Made by a program: the position numbers and the translations under genes. Positions 7,907-16,653 of a DNA stretch of 53,871 bases are shown in pieces (position 1 is the stretch's first letter; the number at the start of each line of letters is the position of its first letter). A model generated the notes under the pieces. It was not told the DNA's origin. It was given only the letters and a program-made list of their open reading frames with translations, and searched no databases. Origin of the DNA: Dactylosporangium sucinum (lineage in GTDB: Bacteria; Actinomycetota; Actinomycetes; Mycobacteriales; Micromonosporaceae); contig NZ_BMPI01000073.1 of NCBI RefSeq assembly GCF_014647515.1, positions 1-53,871 on the forward strand. Reading direction: 5' to 3'.

Positions 7907-8766
7907 GCGGTACCTCCGGAGGACTTGCGCCGGTCCGCGAGGGACACGACGAGCAGCAGGATCCACGTGAACAGCAGGCTGGCGGTGCTCACGGCGACGG
8001 ACAGCTGCCCGCTGGCGCCGGAGATCTTCACCAGCCACGTCGGCAGGGTCTCGAACAGCAGGATGCTGGCGATCGTGTACTCGCCGAGGACCAGGCCGAG
8101 GGTGAGGAACGCGGCGCCGAGCACGGCGCTGCGCAGGTTGGGCAGCAGCACCCGCCAGACCACCGTCGGCCACGACGCGCCGAGGCCGCGGGCCGCGTCG
8201 ACGAGCGTCCTCGCGTCGATCGACCGGATGCCGGCGTCCAGGGAACGGTAGGCGAACGGGGTGGCCAGCACGATGTACACGATGATGAGAATGTATGGCA
8301 GCTCCGGGTCCTGCGAGGAGACCAGGAAGTCGCCGAGCGGCGTGCCGGCCAGCTGGTTCGGCCCGAGGGCGAGCATGTCGCGGACGCCGGCGACCAGGGC
8401 GATCGGCGGGATGACCAGCGGCAGCAGCGACAGGCCCTCGACGATCGGGCGCAGCTTGGGCAGGCGCAGCGTGACGGCCAGCATCGCCGGCACGGTCACC
8501 AGCAGCACCCCCAGCACGGTGAGCACGGCCAGGGACAGCGAGCGGCGCAGCGCGGCGGCGAAGCCGTCGGCGGCCGGGATCGCCGCGTAGTACTCGCCGG
8601 TGACGCCGCCGTTGCGCTTGTCCTCGATGGTGAACCAGACGGCGGCGGCGAGCGGCACCAGGAAGTAGACGGCCGCGATCGCGAGGATGATCGGTCGGTC
8701 GACCGACCAGCGGCGGCGCTTCGGCGGGGCCGCGCGCACCACCGTGGGCTCCAGCACGGCGGTCAC
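7903..8766 (-). CDS. ABC importer permease, PotC-like
   Basis: 287-residue inner-membrane permease with about six helices. The EAA-type coupling loop is visible as DAARGLGASWPTVVWRVLLP, which contacts the ATPase. GTG 8766 is used because it overlaps the stop of the preceding permease (GTGA). It pairs with the second permease to form a heterodimeric channel. Confidence 0.9.
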   Translation of the reverse strand: MTAVLEPTVVRAAPPKRRRWSVDRPIILAIAAVYFLVPLAAAVWFTIEDKRNGGVTGEYYAAIPAADGFAAALRRSLSLAVLTVLGVLLVTVPAMLAVTLRLPKLRPIVEGLSLLPLVIPPIALVAGVRDMLALGPNQLAGTPLGDFLVSSQDPELPYILIIVYIVLATPFAYRSLDAGIRSIDARTLVDAARGLGASWPTVVWRVLLPNLRSAVLGAAFLTLGLVLGEYTIASILLFETLPTWLVKISGASGQLSVAVSTASLLFTWILLLVVSLADRRKSSGGTA

Positions 8767-9638
8767 CGCAGCCACCTCGCCGTCCGGCGCTCGATCGTCC
8801 AGTACACCGCCATGACGATCGAGACGAGCACGATCATCTCCAGGGCGAGCGCGGCGCCGACGCCCTCGTGGTCGGCCGACACGTTGCCCGACAGGGCGTT
8901 CGCGATCTGGAGCGTGACCAGGGGGACCGTGCCGCCGACCATGGCCTGCGCGGTGGCGAACGCCGAGAGGGAGCCGCAGAACAGCAGCAGCGCGCCGGCC
9001 ATCACCGGCGGGGCGAGCAGCGGGCCGGCCACGAGCCGCCAGTACTGGGCGCGGGTGGCGCCCAGGTTCGCCGCCGCCTCCGACCACTCCACCCGGACAC
9101 CGTCGAGGGCCGGCGCGATCACGATGACCATGAGCGGCACCAGGAAGTAGAGGTAGACGAGCACGAGGCCGCCGAACTGGTACAGGCTGAACGCCGAGTT
9201 GGCCAGGTCGAAGCCGGTCCAGTCGCGGATCAGCGCGGTCACGATGCCGGCGTTGCCGATCGTGGCGATGAACATGAACGCGAGCGGGACGCCGCCGAAG
9301 TTGGCCAGCACGCCGGAGGCGGTGAGCACCAGGCGGCGCAGCAGGCCACCGCCGGCCAGCACGGCCCGGGCCAGCAGCAGGCCGCACGCCGCGCCGAGCA
9401 CGGCGCACACGACGGAGAGCTTCAGCGAGCCCCACAGCGCCTGGCGGTAGCCGCCGCCGAGGGCGGCCTCGATGTCGGAGGTCCCGTTGCCGAACGCGCC
9501 GAAGCCCAGCGCGACGGTCGGCAGGATCAGCCCGATGAGCATGATGAGGAGGAACGGTGCGACCGACAGCCAGGGGCCGCACCGCCGGGCACGGCCCCAG
9601 AAGGACCGTGCCCGGACGGGAGTTGCGGCGATGGTCAC
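8763..9638 (-). CDS. ABC importer permease, PotB-like
   Basis: 291-residue permease with about six helices and a coupling loop seen as EAAANLGATRAQYWRLVAGP. GTG 9638 overlaps the stop of the substrate-binding lipoprotein by four bases. The reading frame runs further upstream, but that part lies within the lipoprotein gene and has no hydrophobic or signal character. Confidence 0.9.
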   Translation of the reverse strand: MTIAATPVRARSFWGRARRCGPWLSVAPFLLIMLIGLILPTVALGFGAFGNGTSDIEAALGGGYRQALWGSLKLSVVCAVLGAACGLLLARAVLAGGGLLRRLVLTASGVLANFGGVPLAFMFIATIGNAGIVTALIRDWTGFDLANSAFSLYQFGGLVLVYLYFLVPLMVIVIAPALDGVRVEWSEAAANLGATRAQYWRLVAGPLLAPPVMAGALLLFCGSLSAFATAQAMVGGTVPLVTLQIANALSGNVSADHEGVGAALALEMIVLVSIVMAVYWTIERRTARWLR

Positions 9639-10783
9639 CCGGTCAGCGCCTTGGTCCAGCCGTCGGTGAGGACCTTCTTGGCGCCGTCGATCTGGTCGGT
9701 GGTCGGGAACTCGGCCTTCGCCTCGACCTTCGGCAGCTGCGCGACGAGCGCCGTGTCGGCCTTGCCCGACTCGCTCATCTTCGGCAGCCGGACCGGCCGC
9801 GCGTAGCCCTTGAGCCACAGGTTCTGGCCCTCGTCGGAGTACAGGAACTCCTCCCACAGCCGCGCCGCGGCCGGGTGCGGGGCGGTCTTGTTGATCGCCT
9901 GGCAGTAGAAGTTGCCGTAGATGCCGTCGCTGGGGACCGCGACCTTCCAGTCGATGCCCTTCTCGGCCAGCTTCTTGGTGTAGCCGGCGTTGAGGTAGTC
10001 CCAGTCGATCGAGATCGGGGTCTCGCCCTTCTCGATGGTGGCCGGGGTCGACTCGACCGGGATGTAGTTGCCGCTCTTCTTCAGCGCGGCGAAGTAGTCG
10101 ATGCCGGGCTGGATGTTGGTGAAGCTGCCGCCGTTGGCCAGGGCCGCGGCGAACACGCCGGCGAACGCCGAGCCGGACTTGGTCGGGTCACCGTTCAGCG
10201 CGACCTTGCCCTTGTACTCCGGCTTCTTGAGGTCGGCGAACGTCGTCGGGCAGACCGGGATCTTCTTGGCGTCGCAGCCGATGGAGATGTAGCCGCCGTA
10301 GTCGTTGTACCAGGCGCCGCCCGACTCCTTCTGGCTGTCCGGGATGTCGGCCCAGGTCGCCACCTTGTAGTTGGCGAACAGGCCCTCCTTCGCGCCGGAC
10401 TGGGCGAACGCGCCGCCGAGGTCGAGCACGTCGGGCGCGCGGTCCTGGCCCTTGAGCGACTTGACGGCGTTGATCTCGTCCTGCGACGAGCCGTCGGGGT
10501 TGTCGCTGTTGACCTTGATGTTGTACTTCTTCGAGAACGTCTCGATGATCTCGCCGTAGTTGGCCCAGTCCGGCGGCAGCGTGATGACGTTGAGCTGCCC
10601 CTCCGCCTGCGCGGCCTTGATGAGGGCGTCCATGCCGCCGAGGTCGGCGGCCGACGTGGCCGTCGCGGCGTCGGAGGTGTTGTTCTGGGCCTCGGCCGCC
10701 TTCTCGGACGAGCCGCAGCCGGCCACGGCGGCGACCAGGGCCGCCGCCAGCAGGCCGTGCAGGACGATATTACGTTGGCGCAT
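9635..10783 (-). CDS. ABC importer substrate-binding lipoprotein
   Basis: 382 residues. The N-terminus is a lipoprotein signal peptide with the lipobox VAGC, so C23 would be acylated and anchor the protein outside the membrane. The mature part has the fold expected of the PotD/AfuA cluster (segments LPPDWANYGEI, GGYISIGCD, YARPVRLPKM). Start ATG 10783 has GGGAG 8 nt upstream. First gene of the importer operon. An 87-base gap with a short 6-bp hairpin (10807-10823) separates it from the PPOX gene upstream. Ligand could be a polyamine, iron or phosphonate; I cannot decide. Confidence 0.87.
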   Translation of the reverse strand: MRQRNIVLHGLLAAALVAAVAGCGSSEKAAEAQNNTSDAATATSAADLGGMDALIKAAQAEGQLNVITLPPDWANYGEIIETFSKKYNIKVNSDNPDGSSQDEINAVKSLKGQDRAPDVLDLGGAFAQSGAKEGLFANYKVATWADIPDSQKESGGAWYNDYGGYISIGCDAKKIPVCPTTFADLKKPEYKGKVALNGDPTKSGSAFAGVFAAALANGGSFTNIQPGIDYFAALKKSGNYIPVESTPATIEKGETPISIDWDYLNAGYTKKLAEKGIDWKVAVPSDGIYGNFYCQAINKTAPHPAAARLWEEFLYSDEGQNLWLKGYARPVRLPKMSESGKADTALVAQLPKVEAKAEFPTTDQIDGAKKVLTDGWTKALTG

Positions 10784-10870
10784 GAAGATGCTCCCGAGGG
10801 TGTGGAGCCGAAACCGCTTCGGCGGCCTCACTGTCAGCCGGTCGTGTGGCCCTCGGGTGAACGTCGGTTG

Positions 10871-11242
10871 TCAGTCGGGTCGATAGGTCCCCAACACCCT
10901 TGACACGGTGATCACGATCACGACTCTGGCCGGGTTGACCCGGGGGATCTTGTACCGGCGGGCGTAGCGCTCCTCGGCATCCGCCACCGCCTGCGGATCC
11001 GTGACGATGACGGCCGTGCCCTCAAGGGTCGACCAGCGGTGGCCGTCGACCTGGGTGAGGGCGACTCGTCCGGTATCGCGGACATTGCGGACCTTCTGTG
11101 ACGTGCCCGACGTGATGACCCGGGCGATGCCCGTCTCCGGGTCGTAGGTCGCGCCCACCGGCACCACGTGCGGGGTCCCGTCGCGGCGGATCGTCGCCAG
11201 GGTGCACAGGTGCCGCTCGGTCCAGAACTCGGTGAGGCTCAC
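10871..11242 (-). CDS. PPOX-class F420-dependent oxidoreductase (Rv1155-like)
   Basis: 123 residues, split-barrel flavin/F420-binding fold. Typical motifs are LATIRRDGTPHVVPVG near the N-terminus, KVRNVRDTGRVALT in the middle and ARYKIPR-type residues near the C-terminus. Length fits the single-domain TIGR03618 group. Its GTG overlaps the TGA of the ABC-F gene by four bases. Such enzymes bind F420 or FMN; the substrate is unknown. Confidence 0.85.
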   Translation of the reverse strand: MSLTEFWTERHLCTLATIRRDGTPHVVPVGATYDPETGIARVITSGTSQKVRNVRDTGRVALTQVDGHRWSTLEGTAVIVTDPQAVADAEERYARRYKIPRVNPARVVIVITVSRVLGTYRPD

Positions 11243-12873
11243 CGCTCGGCCACCGTCCCGTTCACCACGTCCACGTGCCGGTTGGTGTGCACCGCTTCGA
11301 GCATCCGCCGGTCGTGCGTCACCAGCAGCAGCGTGCCGGGGTAGTTGTCCAGGGCGCTCTCCAGCTGCTCGATCGCCGGCAGGTCCAGGTGGTTCGTCGG
11401 CTCGTCGAGCACCAGCAGGTTCACGCCGCGCCCCTGCAGCAGCGCGAGCGCCGCCCGGGTCCGCTCGCCCGGCGACAGCGTCCGCGCCGGCCGCAGCACG
11501 TGGTCGGCCCGCAGCCCGAACTTCGCCAGCAGCGTCCGCACGTCGGCGGGGGACTCGTCCGGCACGTGCTGGCGGAACGCGTCGAGCAGCGTGACGTCGC
11601 CCTCGAACAGCCGCCGCGCCTGGTCGACCTCGCCGACCACGACGCCCGGCCCGACGTGCGCGGTGCCCTCGTCGAGCGCCACCCGCCCGAGCAGCGCGCC
11701 GAGCAGCGTCGTCTTCCCGGCGCCGTTCGCGCCGGTGATCGCCATCCGGTCGGCCCAGTCGACCTGCAGGTCCACCGGCCCGAGGGTGAACTCGCCGCGG
11801 CGCACGACCGCGCCGCGCAGCGTCGCCACCACCGCGCCGGCCCGCGGCGCGGCGGCGATCTCCATCCGCAGCTGCCACTCCTTGCGCGGCTCCTCGACCA
11901 CCTCGAGGCGATCGATGAGCCGCTCGGTCTGGCGGGCCTTCGCGGCCTGCTTCTCGGTCGACTCGATCTTCTTCGCCTTGATGTTCTTGTCGTTGTCGGG
12001 CTGCTTGCGGCGGGCGTTCTTGACGCCCTTCTCCATCCAGGCCCGCTGCATCCGGGCCCGGGCCTCCAGGTCGGAGCGCGTCTCGGCGTAGTCCTCGTAG
12101 CGTTCCCGCGCGTGGCGGCGGGCCACCTCGCGCTCCTCCAGGTAGGCCGCGTACCCGCCGCCGTAGTAGTTGACCTGTTGCTGGGCCAGGTCGAGCTCGA
12201 GGATGCCGGTCGCCGTGCGGGCCAGGAACTCCCGGTCGTGGCTCACCACGACGGCCCCGCCCTGCAGGCCGGTGGTGAACCGCTCGATGCGGGCGAGCCC
12301 GTCCAGGTCCAGGTCGTTGGTCGGCTCGTCCAGCAGGAAGATGTCGTACCGGCTGAGCAGCAGCGACGCCAGCCCGGCGCGCGCGGCCTGGCCGCCGGAC
12401 AGCGCCGTCATCGGCCGGTCGAGCTCGGCGATCGCCGCCGCCAGCTCCTCGGCGCGCTCGTCGAAGTCGGCCCCGCCGAGCGCGAGCCAGCGCTCGAGGG
12501 CGGTCGCGTATTCCTCGTCGGCGCCGGCGACACCTGAGCCGAGGGCCTCGGCGGCCGTCTCCATCCGCAGCTGCGCGTCGGCGACGCCGGTGCGCCGGGA
12601 CAGGAACCCCCGGACCGTCTCGCCGGGGCGGCGGTCGGGTTCCTGCGGGAGGTACCCGACGGTGGCGGTCGGCGGGTTGAGCTGGATGGCGCCGTGCTCG
12701 GCCGGCAGCAGCCCGGCGAGCGTGCGCAGCAGCGTCGTCTTCCCCGCCCCGTTGACCCCCACCAACCCGATCACGTCACCGGGCGCGACCACCAGGTCGA
12801 GCCCCGAGAAGAGGGCCTTGTCGCCGTGCCCGGCGGCGAGGCCCTTGACCACCAGCGTCGCAGACATCCGCAT
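11239..12873 (-). CDS. ABC-F ATPase (ribosome-associated type)
   Basis: 544 residues with two ABC domains and no membrane part, as in ABC-F proteins that act on ribosomes (translation factors or antibiotic-resistance proteins). Both Walker A motifs read NGAGKTT, signatures are LSGGQ and LSPGE, and both Walker B motifs end DEPTN(D/H)LD. The linker between domains is charged and lysine-rich. ATG 12873 is preferred over ATG 12867 because GAGGG lies 5 nt upstream. It is coupled to the PPOX gene. Whether it gives drug resistance is unknown, but it is divergent from an MFS exporter. Confidence 0.88.
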   Translation of the reverse strand: MRMSATLVVKGLAAGHGDKALFSGLDLVVAPGDVIGLVGVNGAGKTTLLRTLAGLLPAEHGAIQLNPPTATVGYLPQEPDRRPGETVRGFLSRRTGVADAQLRMETAAEALGSGVAGADEEYATALERWLALGGADFDERAEELAAAIAELDRPMTALSGGQAARAGLASLLLSRYDIFLLDEPTNDLDLDGLARIERFTTGLQGGAVVVSHDREFLARTATGILELDLAQQQVNYYGGGYAAYLEEREVARRHARERYEDYAETRSDLEARARMQRAWMEKGVKNARRKQPDNDKNIKAKKIESTEKQAAKARQTERLIDRLEVVEEPRKEWQLRMEIAAAPRAGAVVATLRGAVVRRGEFTLGPVDLQVDWADRMAITGANGAGKTTLLGALLGRVALDEGTAHVGPGVVVGEVDQARRLFEGDVTLLDAFRQHVPDESPADVRTLLAKFGLRADHVLRPARTLSPGERTRAALALLQGRGVNLLVLDEPTNHLDLPAIEQLESALDNYPGTLLLVTHDRRMLEAVHTNRHVDVVNGTVAER

Positions 12874-13005
12874 AGTGTCCCTCAACGCGCCGGGCGCGAT
12901 CTCGGGGAGTAGCGTGATTGTGGAACGCCCACGGCTCGTATCGCGTGCTTCGGCCTGCCGCCCTGTCGTTCCCGCTGTCGTTTCCTGTTCTCGTGGAGTG
13001 AAGCC

Positions 13006-14862
13006 TTGAGCAGCACAACCTCGCCGACGCTCAGCCACCGGCAGATCGTGACCATCCTCGCCGGGCTCATGATGGCGATGTTCCTCGCCGCGCTCGACCA
13101 GACGATCGTCTCGACGGCGATGCGCACGATCGCCGACGACCTCGGCGGGTTCTCGATCCAGGCGTGGGCGACGACGGCGTTCCTCATCACCTCGACGATC
13201 GCCACGCCGCTGTACGGCAAGCTCTCCGACATCTACGGCCGCAAGCCGTTCATCCTCTTCGCGATCGGCATCTTCATCGTCGGCTCGGCGCTGTGCGGCG
13301 TGGCCGACTCGATCTACCAGCTCGCCGCGTTCCGGGCCGTGCAGGGCATCGGCGCCGGCGGCCTGTTCTCGCTGGTCTTCGCGATCATCGGCGACATCGT
13401 CCCGCCGCGCGAGCGGGCGAAGTACCAGGGCTACTTCCTCGCCGTCTTCGGCACCTCCAGCGTGCTGGGCCCGGTCCTCGGCGGCTTCTTCGCCGGCTCC
13501 GACTCGCTGCTCGGGATCACCGGCTGGCGCTGGATCTTCTACATCAACGTCCCGATCGCCCTGGCCGCGTTCCTGGTCGTGCTGCGCGTGCTGCACATCC
13601 CGCACCACCGCACCGACCACCGCATCGACTGGCCCGGCGCGCTCGCCCTCGTCGTCACCCTGGTCCCGCTGCTCACCGTGGCCGAGCAGGGCCGCGAGTG
13701 GGGCTGGGGCTCCGGCCGGTCGGTGACGTGCTACGCGATCGGCGCCGTCGGCCTGGTGCTCTTCCTGGTCGCCGAGTACTTCTACAAGGAAGAGGCCCTG
13801 CTGCCGCTGCGCCTCTTCCGCGGGCGGACCTTCTCGGTCGCCTCGACGAGCAGCTTCATCCTCGGCATGGCGATGTTCGGCGGCCTGCTGACCCTTCCCC
13901 TGTACCTGCAGATCGTGAAGGGCGCGACCCCGACCGAGGCCGGGCTCATGCTGCTGCCGCTGGTGCTGGGCATCATGACCGGCTCGATCGTCTCGGGTCA
14001 GGTGATCGCGCGCACCGGGCGGTACCGCATCTTCCCGGTCGTGGGCTCCCTGCTCATGATCGTGGCGCTGTTCCTGTTCTCCCGCATCGGCGCCGACACC
14101 CCGCTCTGGCGCACCATGCTCGTCATGGCCCTGATGGGCCTGGGCCTGGGCGGGAACATGCAGCCGGTGATCACGGCCGCGCAGAACGCCGCGAACCCGC
14201 GCGAGATCGGCGTCGCGACGTCTACGGTGACGTTCTTCCGTTCGATGGGCGGCACGCTGGGCGCCGCCGTGTTCCTGTCGGTCCTGTTCAGCCTGATGCC
14301 GGACAAGATCCGCGCGGCCTTCACGGCGGCCGCGACGACGCCGGAGTTCCAGTCCGCCGCCCGGGCCGACCCGGGCGTCGTCGAGCAGATCCGCTCCACG
14401 GCGACGTCGGGCAACGCCAGCTCCTTCAACAACACGTCGTTCCTGGAGCGCCTTCCGGCCGCCCTGGCCCACCCGTTCAAGGTCGGCTTCTCGGACTCGA
14501 TGAGCGTGGTGTTCCTGGTGGCGGCGTTCATCATGGTGGTGGGCTTCGTGGTGATCCTGTTCCTGCCGGAGCTCCCGCTGCGCTCGATGTCGGCAGCCCA
14601 GCAGCGGGCGGCGGAGGAGGCCCCGGCGGCCGCGGCTTCGGCGCCGTCCCCGAACGGCGCGGCCGCCGCTGCGGCCGTGATCGCCCGCGACGACGACGGT
14701 CCGGCTCCGGTCCCGGCCGCGGCGGGGATCGCGCCCGGTGGGGCCCACGAGTCCGACGAGGTGGCGTCCGGCAACGGCCACCAGCCCTCGCACGCGGCCG
14801 GCGCGCACGAGGCCGAGGGCGAGGGCACCCCGAGCGAAACGAAACCCCGCCACGCCCGCTGA
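13006..14862 (+). CDS. MFS drug exporter, DHA2 (EmrB/QacA) type
   Basis: 618 residues and about 14 membrane helices, the DHA2 layout. Motif A appears as GKLSDIYGRKP, and the loop D-x-T-I is seen as ALDQTIVSTA in helix 1. The last 70 residues form an Ala/Pro-rich, probably disordered cytoplasmic tail. TTG 13006 is the start because GGAG lies 7 nt upstream and the earlier GTG runs into a stop. It is divergent from the ABC-F gene across 132 bases. Likely exports a toxic or signalling compound; substrate unknown. Confidence 0.9.
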   Translation: MSSTTSPTLSHRQIVTILAGLMMAMFLAALDQTIVSTAMRTIADDLGGFSIQAWATTAFLITSTIATPLYGKLSDIYGRKPFILFAIGIFIVGSALCGVADSIYQLAAFRAVQGIGAGGLFSLVFAIIGDIVPPRERAKYQGYFLAVFGTSSVLGPVLGGFFAGSDSLLGITGWRWIFYINVPIALAAFLVVLRVLHIPHHRTDHRIDWPGALALVVTLVPLLTVAEQGREWGWGSGRSVTCYAIGAVGLVLFLVAEYFYKEEALLPLRLFRGRTFSVASTSSFILGMAMFGGLLTLPLYLQIVKGATPTEAGLMLLPLVLGIMTGSIVSGQVIARTGRYRIFPVVGSLLMIVALFLFSRIGADTPLWRTMLVMALMGLGLGGNMQPVITAAQNAANPREIGVATSTVTFFRSMGGTLGAAVFLSVLFSLMPDKIRAAFTAAATTPEFQSAARADPGVVEQIRSTATSGNASSFNNTSFLERLPAALAHPFKVGFSDSMSVVFLVAAFIMVVGFVVILFLPELPLRSMSAAQQRAAEEAPAAAASAPSPNGAAAAAAVIARDDDGPAPVPAAAGIAPGGAHESDEVASGNGHQPSHAAGAHEAEGEGTPSETKPRHAR

Positions 14863-14888
14863 CGCCGGACGCCCGGAGGGCGCGTCCG

Positions 14889-14943
14889 TGATCCATGGCG
14901 ACTTCTGGTCGTCATGGCAGCCAGATCTCGCCGTCGATCATGG
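14889..14943. repeat. Dispersed palindromic element, family B, copy 1
   Basis: Imperfect palindrome with outer arms 14889-14901 and 14928-14940 (11 of 13 pairs) and a nested stem around ATGGCGACTTCTGGTCGTCAT. It shares the core CTTCTGGTCG-CATGGCAGCC with the copy at 34485-34546. It lies 26 bases after the MFS stop. Confidence 0.8.
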
Positions 14944-15041
14944 CCGCGCCCTCCGGGCGTCCGCTGAACCCAGCTCGCCGACGTGTCGCGGCTGCTTTTC
15001 CATCTCTTGCCCGGCCCATCCTCGTTCTGGTCGAGGGCATC

Positions 15042-15062
15042 AACCTAGCTTCCTAGGATGCG
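15042..15062. other. CCTAGCTTCCTAGGATGC motif
   Basis: A CTAG-rich sequence shared with 43252-43270, where it forms a 14-bp palindrome. Both copies lie between convergent genes and next to a dispersed palindrome. They could be GntR-type operator remnants or part of a larger repeat. Confidence 0.4.
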
Positions 15063-15119
15063 GAACGCGACGTGGTCGAGGGCGCGGGAGCTGGTCGAGA
15101 GCGGCGGGCCGGCGCGTCG

Positions 15120-15602
15120 TCAGGTGCCCAGGATTCGGCGTTTCTGGTGTTCGAACTCCGCCTCGGTGAGGACGCCCTGAGCCCTGAGGGCGGCCAGGCG
15201 TTCCAGCTGGGAGAGGGGATCGGGGGCCACGTCGCTCAGCGGCGGGCCGGCGCCCGGCGCCGGCCGGTCGCGCATCGCCTGGGCCAGCCGCTCGGCCTGC
15301 TGGCGGGCCACGACCGCCGGGTCCGGGACCTCGTCCCACAGGATCGCGAAGGCCCGCGGGTTGTGCGGGTCGATCGACACCGGCAGCGTGGCGCCCGGCG
15401 TGGGCCAGCGGCGGTGGTGGACCAGGCCGTGGAACTCGGCGGCGTACGGGGCCAGGCCCGGGGCCTGCAGCACCAGGTGCATGCGGCAGTTCTGGTAGAT
15501 GCCCCGGCCGTTGTGGCGGGTCGCCGAGACCACCTGCGCGACTCCCCGCACGCCGCCCGGTGGGGGCTGGGAGCCGCCCGTCAGGAAGTCGAAGATGCCC
15601 AT
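15120..15602 (-). CDS. SHOCT-domain protein
   Basis: 160 residues. The C-terminal 30 residues match the SHOCT pattern (DPLSQLERLAALRAQG, then LTEAEFE and KRRIL), a short helical oligomerisation motif. The N-terminal part is beta-rich with no known catalytic residue. No signal peptide or membrane helix is seen. A weak CACACT -10-like box lies 7 nt before ATG 15602. It is divergent from the AbiEii partner gene. Function unknown. Confidence 0.82.
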   Translation of the reverse strand: MGIFDFLTGGSQPPPGGVRGVAQVVSATRHNGRGIYQNCRMHLVLQAPGLAPYAAEFHGLVHHRRWPTPGATLPVSIDPHNPRAFAILWDEVPDPAVVARQQAERLAQAMRDRPAPGAGPPLSDVAPDPLSQLERLAALRAQGVLTEAEFEHQKRRILGT

Positions 15603-15641
15603 GGTGCACAGTGTGCGCGGCGCCGGCAAGCGGATCGGCGG

Positions 15642-15647
15642 TACACT
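15642..15647 (+). promoter_or_regulatory. -10 box of a probable leaderless promoter
   Basis: TACACT lies 7 nt before ATG 15655; no ribosome binding site is present. Confidence 0.55.
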
Positions 15648-15654
15648 TCGGCGC

Positions 15655-15999
15655 ATGCAGGGCGAGTCGGACCGGGGGCGGGTGGCGTATCTCGCGCGTC
15701 CGCATCGGCCCGCGCTCGTCGCGCGGACGCTCGAGGAGCTGCGCGGGCCGGTGCACGGAGTCGTGGAGCTGCCGCAGCGGCTGATGTGGAATCCGCAGCG
15801 GCGGTTCGACGTGGACAACCGCGACCTGCTGCTGTGGATGTATGAGAACGTGCTCCGCGAGGCGATCCGGCACGACGAGCTGCGGCGGTTCGTCAACGGG
15901 CGGATGCTCGTGCGGGTGTGGCCCGACCTGAATCTTCCGCACGGCGTGCGCCGGGCGTGGGAGGCGCGGCACCCGCGGCTGCGGGCCGCCGCCGGGTGA
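15655..15999 (+). CDS. Unknown protein coupled to the AbiEii gene
   Basis: 114 residues, arginine-rich and with no membrane segment or recognised domain. Parts such as VHGVVELPQRLMWNPQRRFD and LLLWMYENVLREAI suggest a mixed alpha/beta fold. The start is ATG 15655 behind a leaderless-type promoter. Its TGA overlaps the GTG of the AbiEii-type gene by four bases, so the two are made together. By position it could be the antitoxin or cognate factor of a toxin-antitoxin pair, but it lacks the winged-helix seen in AbiEi. That role is inference from position alone. Confidence 0.65.
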   Translation: MQGESDRGRVAYLARPHRPALVARTLEELRGPVHGVVELPQRLMWNPQRRFDVDNRDLLLWMYENVLREAIRHDELRRFVNGRMLVRVWPDLNLPHGVRRAWEARHPRLRAAAG

Positions 16000-16637
16000 G
16001 CCCGGACCCGTTCTACACCGACGTCGCCCGGATCGCGCTCGCCGTCGCGGAGCGGCACGGGTTTGTGCTCGGGGGCGGGTTCGCCTGGCTGATGAACGGG
16101 CTCGTCGAGCGGCCGACCGAGGACGTCGACCTGTTCACCGACACCGAGGGCGCGGCCGGGGCGGCCGCCGACGCGGTGTGCGCGGCGCTGCGGGCGGCGG
16201 GATACACCGTGCACGAGGAGGAGGCCGACGACCTGCTGGAGCTGTTCGCCGGCTTCGACCAGCGGGAGTACACGGTGGGCGACGGCGCTCGGACGGTACG
16301 GCTGACGCTCTCGCGGCTCGACCGTCAGCAGTCGCCCGTCATGATGGACGTCGGGCCGGTGATGCACCTCGACGACCTCATCGCGACCAAGGTCGCGGCC
16401 CTGGTGAACCGGCGCGAGGTCCGGGACTACATCGACGTGGCGGCGGCCCTCGACCGGTACTCGGTGGACGAGCTGCTGAGCCTGGCCCGGCGGCAGGACC
16501 CGGCGCTGGAGCACGACGACGTCCTCGCGGCGGGCCGCTACCTCGACCGGCTCGACGACGGCCGGTTCACGTTCTACGGCCTGACGCCGGACCGGATCGC
16601 GGCGCTGCGGGCCAAGCTCAAGGACTGGCCGCGCTGA
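15996..16637 (+). CDS. AbiEii/AbiGii-type nucleotidyltransferase (putative toxin)
   Basis: 213 residues of the AbiEii/AbiGii nucleotidyltransferase family, whose members act as toxins of type IV-like systems or as uncharacterised nucleotidyltransferases. The catalytic pattern is visible: GGGFAW (26-31), then TEDVDLF with D43 and D45 as metal ligands. HLDDLIATKVAAL and RDYIDVAAAL follow as in the family. GTG 15996 overlaps the stop of the small upstream gene. It ends 16 bases before the convergent ATP-grasp gene. Confidence 0.83.
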   Translation: MSPDPFYTDVARIALAVAERHGFVLGGGFAWLMNGLVERPTEDVDLFTDTEGAAGAAADAVCAALRAAGYTVHEEEADDLLELFAGFDQREYTVGDGARTVRLTLSRLDRQQSPVMMDVGPVMHLDDLIATKVAALVNRREVRDYIDVAAALDRYSVDELLSLARRQDPALEHDDVLAAGRYLDRLDDGRFTFYGLTPDRIAALRAKLKDWPR

Positions 16638-16653
16638 GGTATCGAGGCCGGCC

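Noticed and set aside
6827..10783. Firm assignment as polyamine importer
   Set aside because: Polyamine, iron and phosphonate importers share this architecture; the binding-site residues cannot be assigned by eye.
11239..14853. 1204-codon minus-strand frame
   Set aside because: The first part lies opposite the MFS gene and is charged low complexity; only the ABC-F part from 12873 is real.
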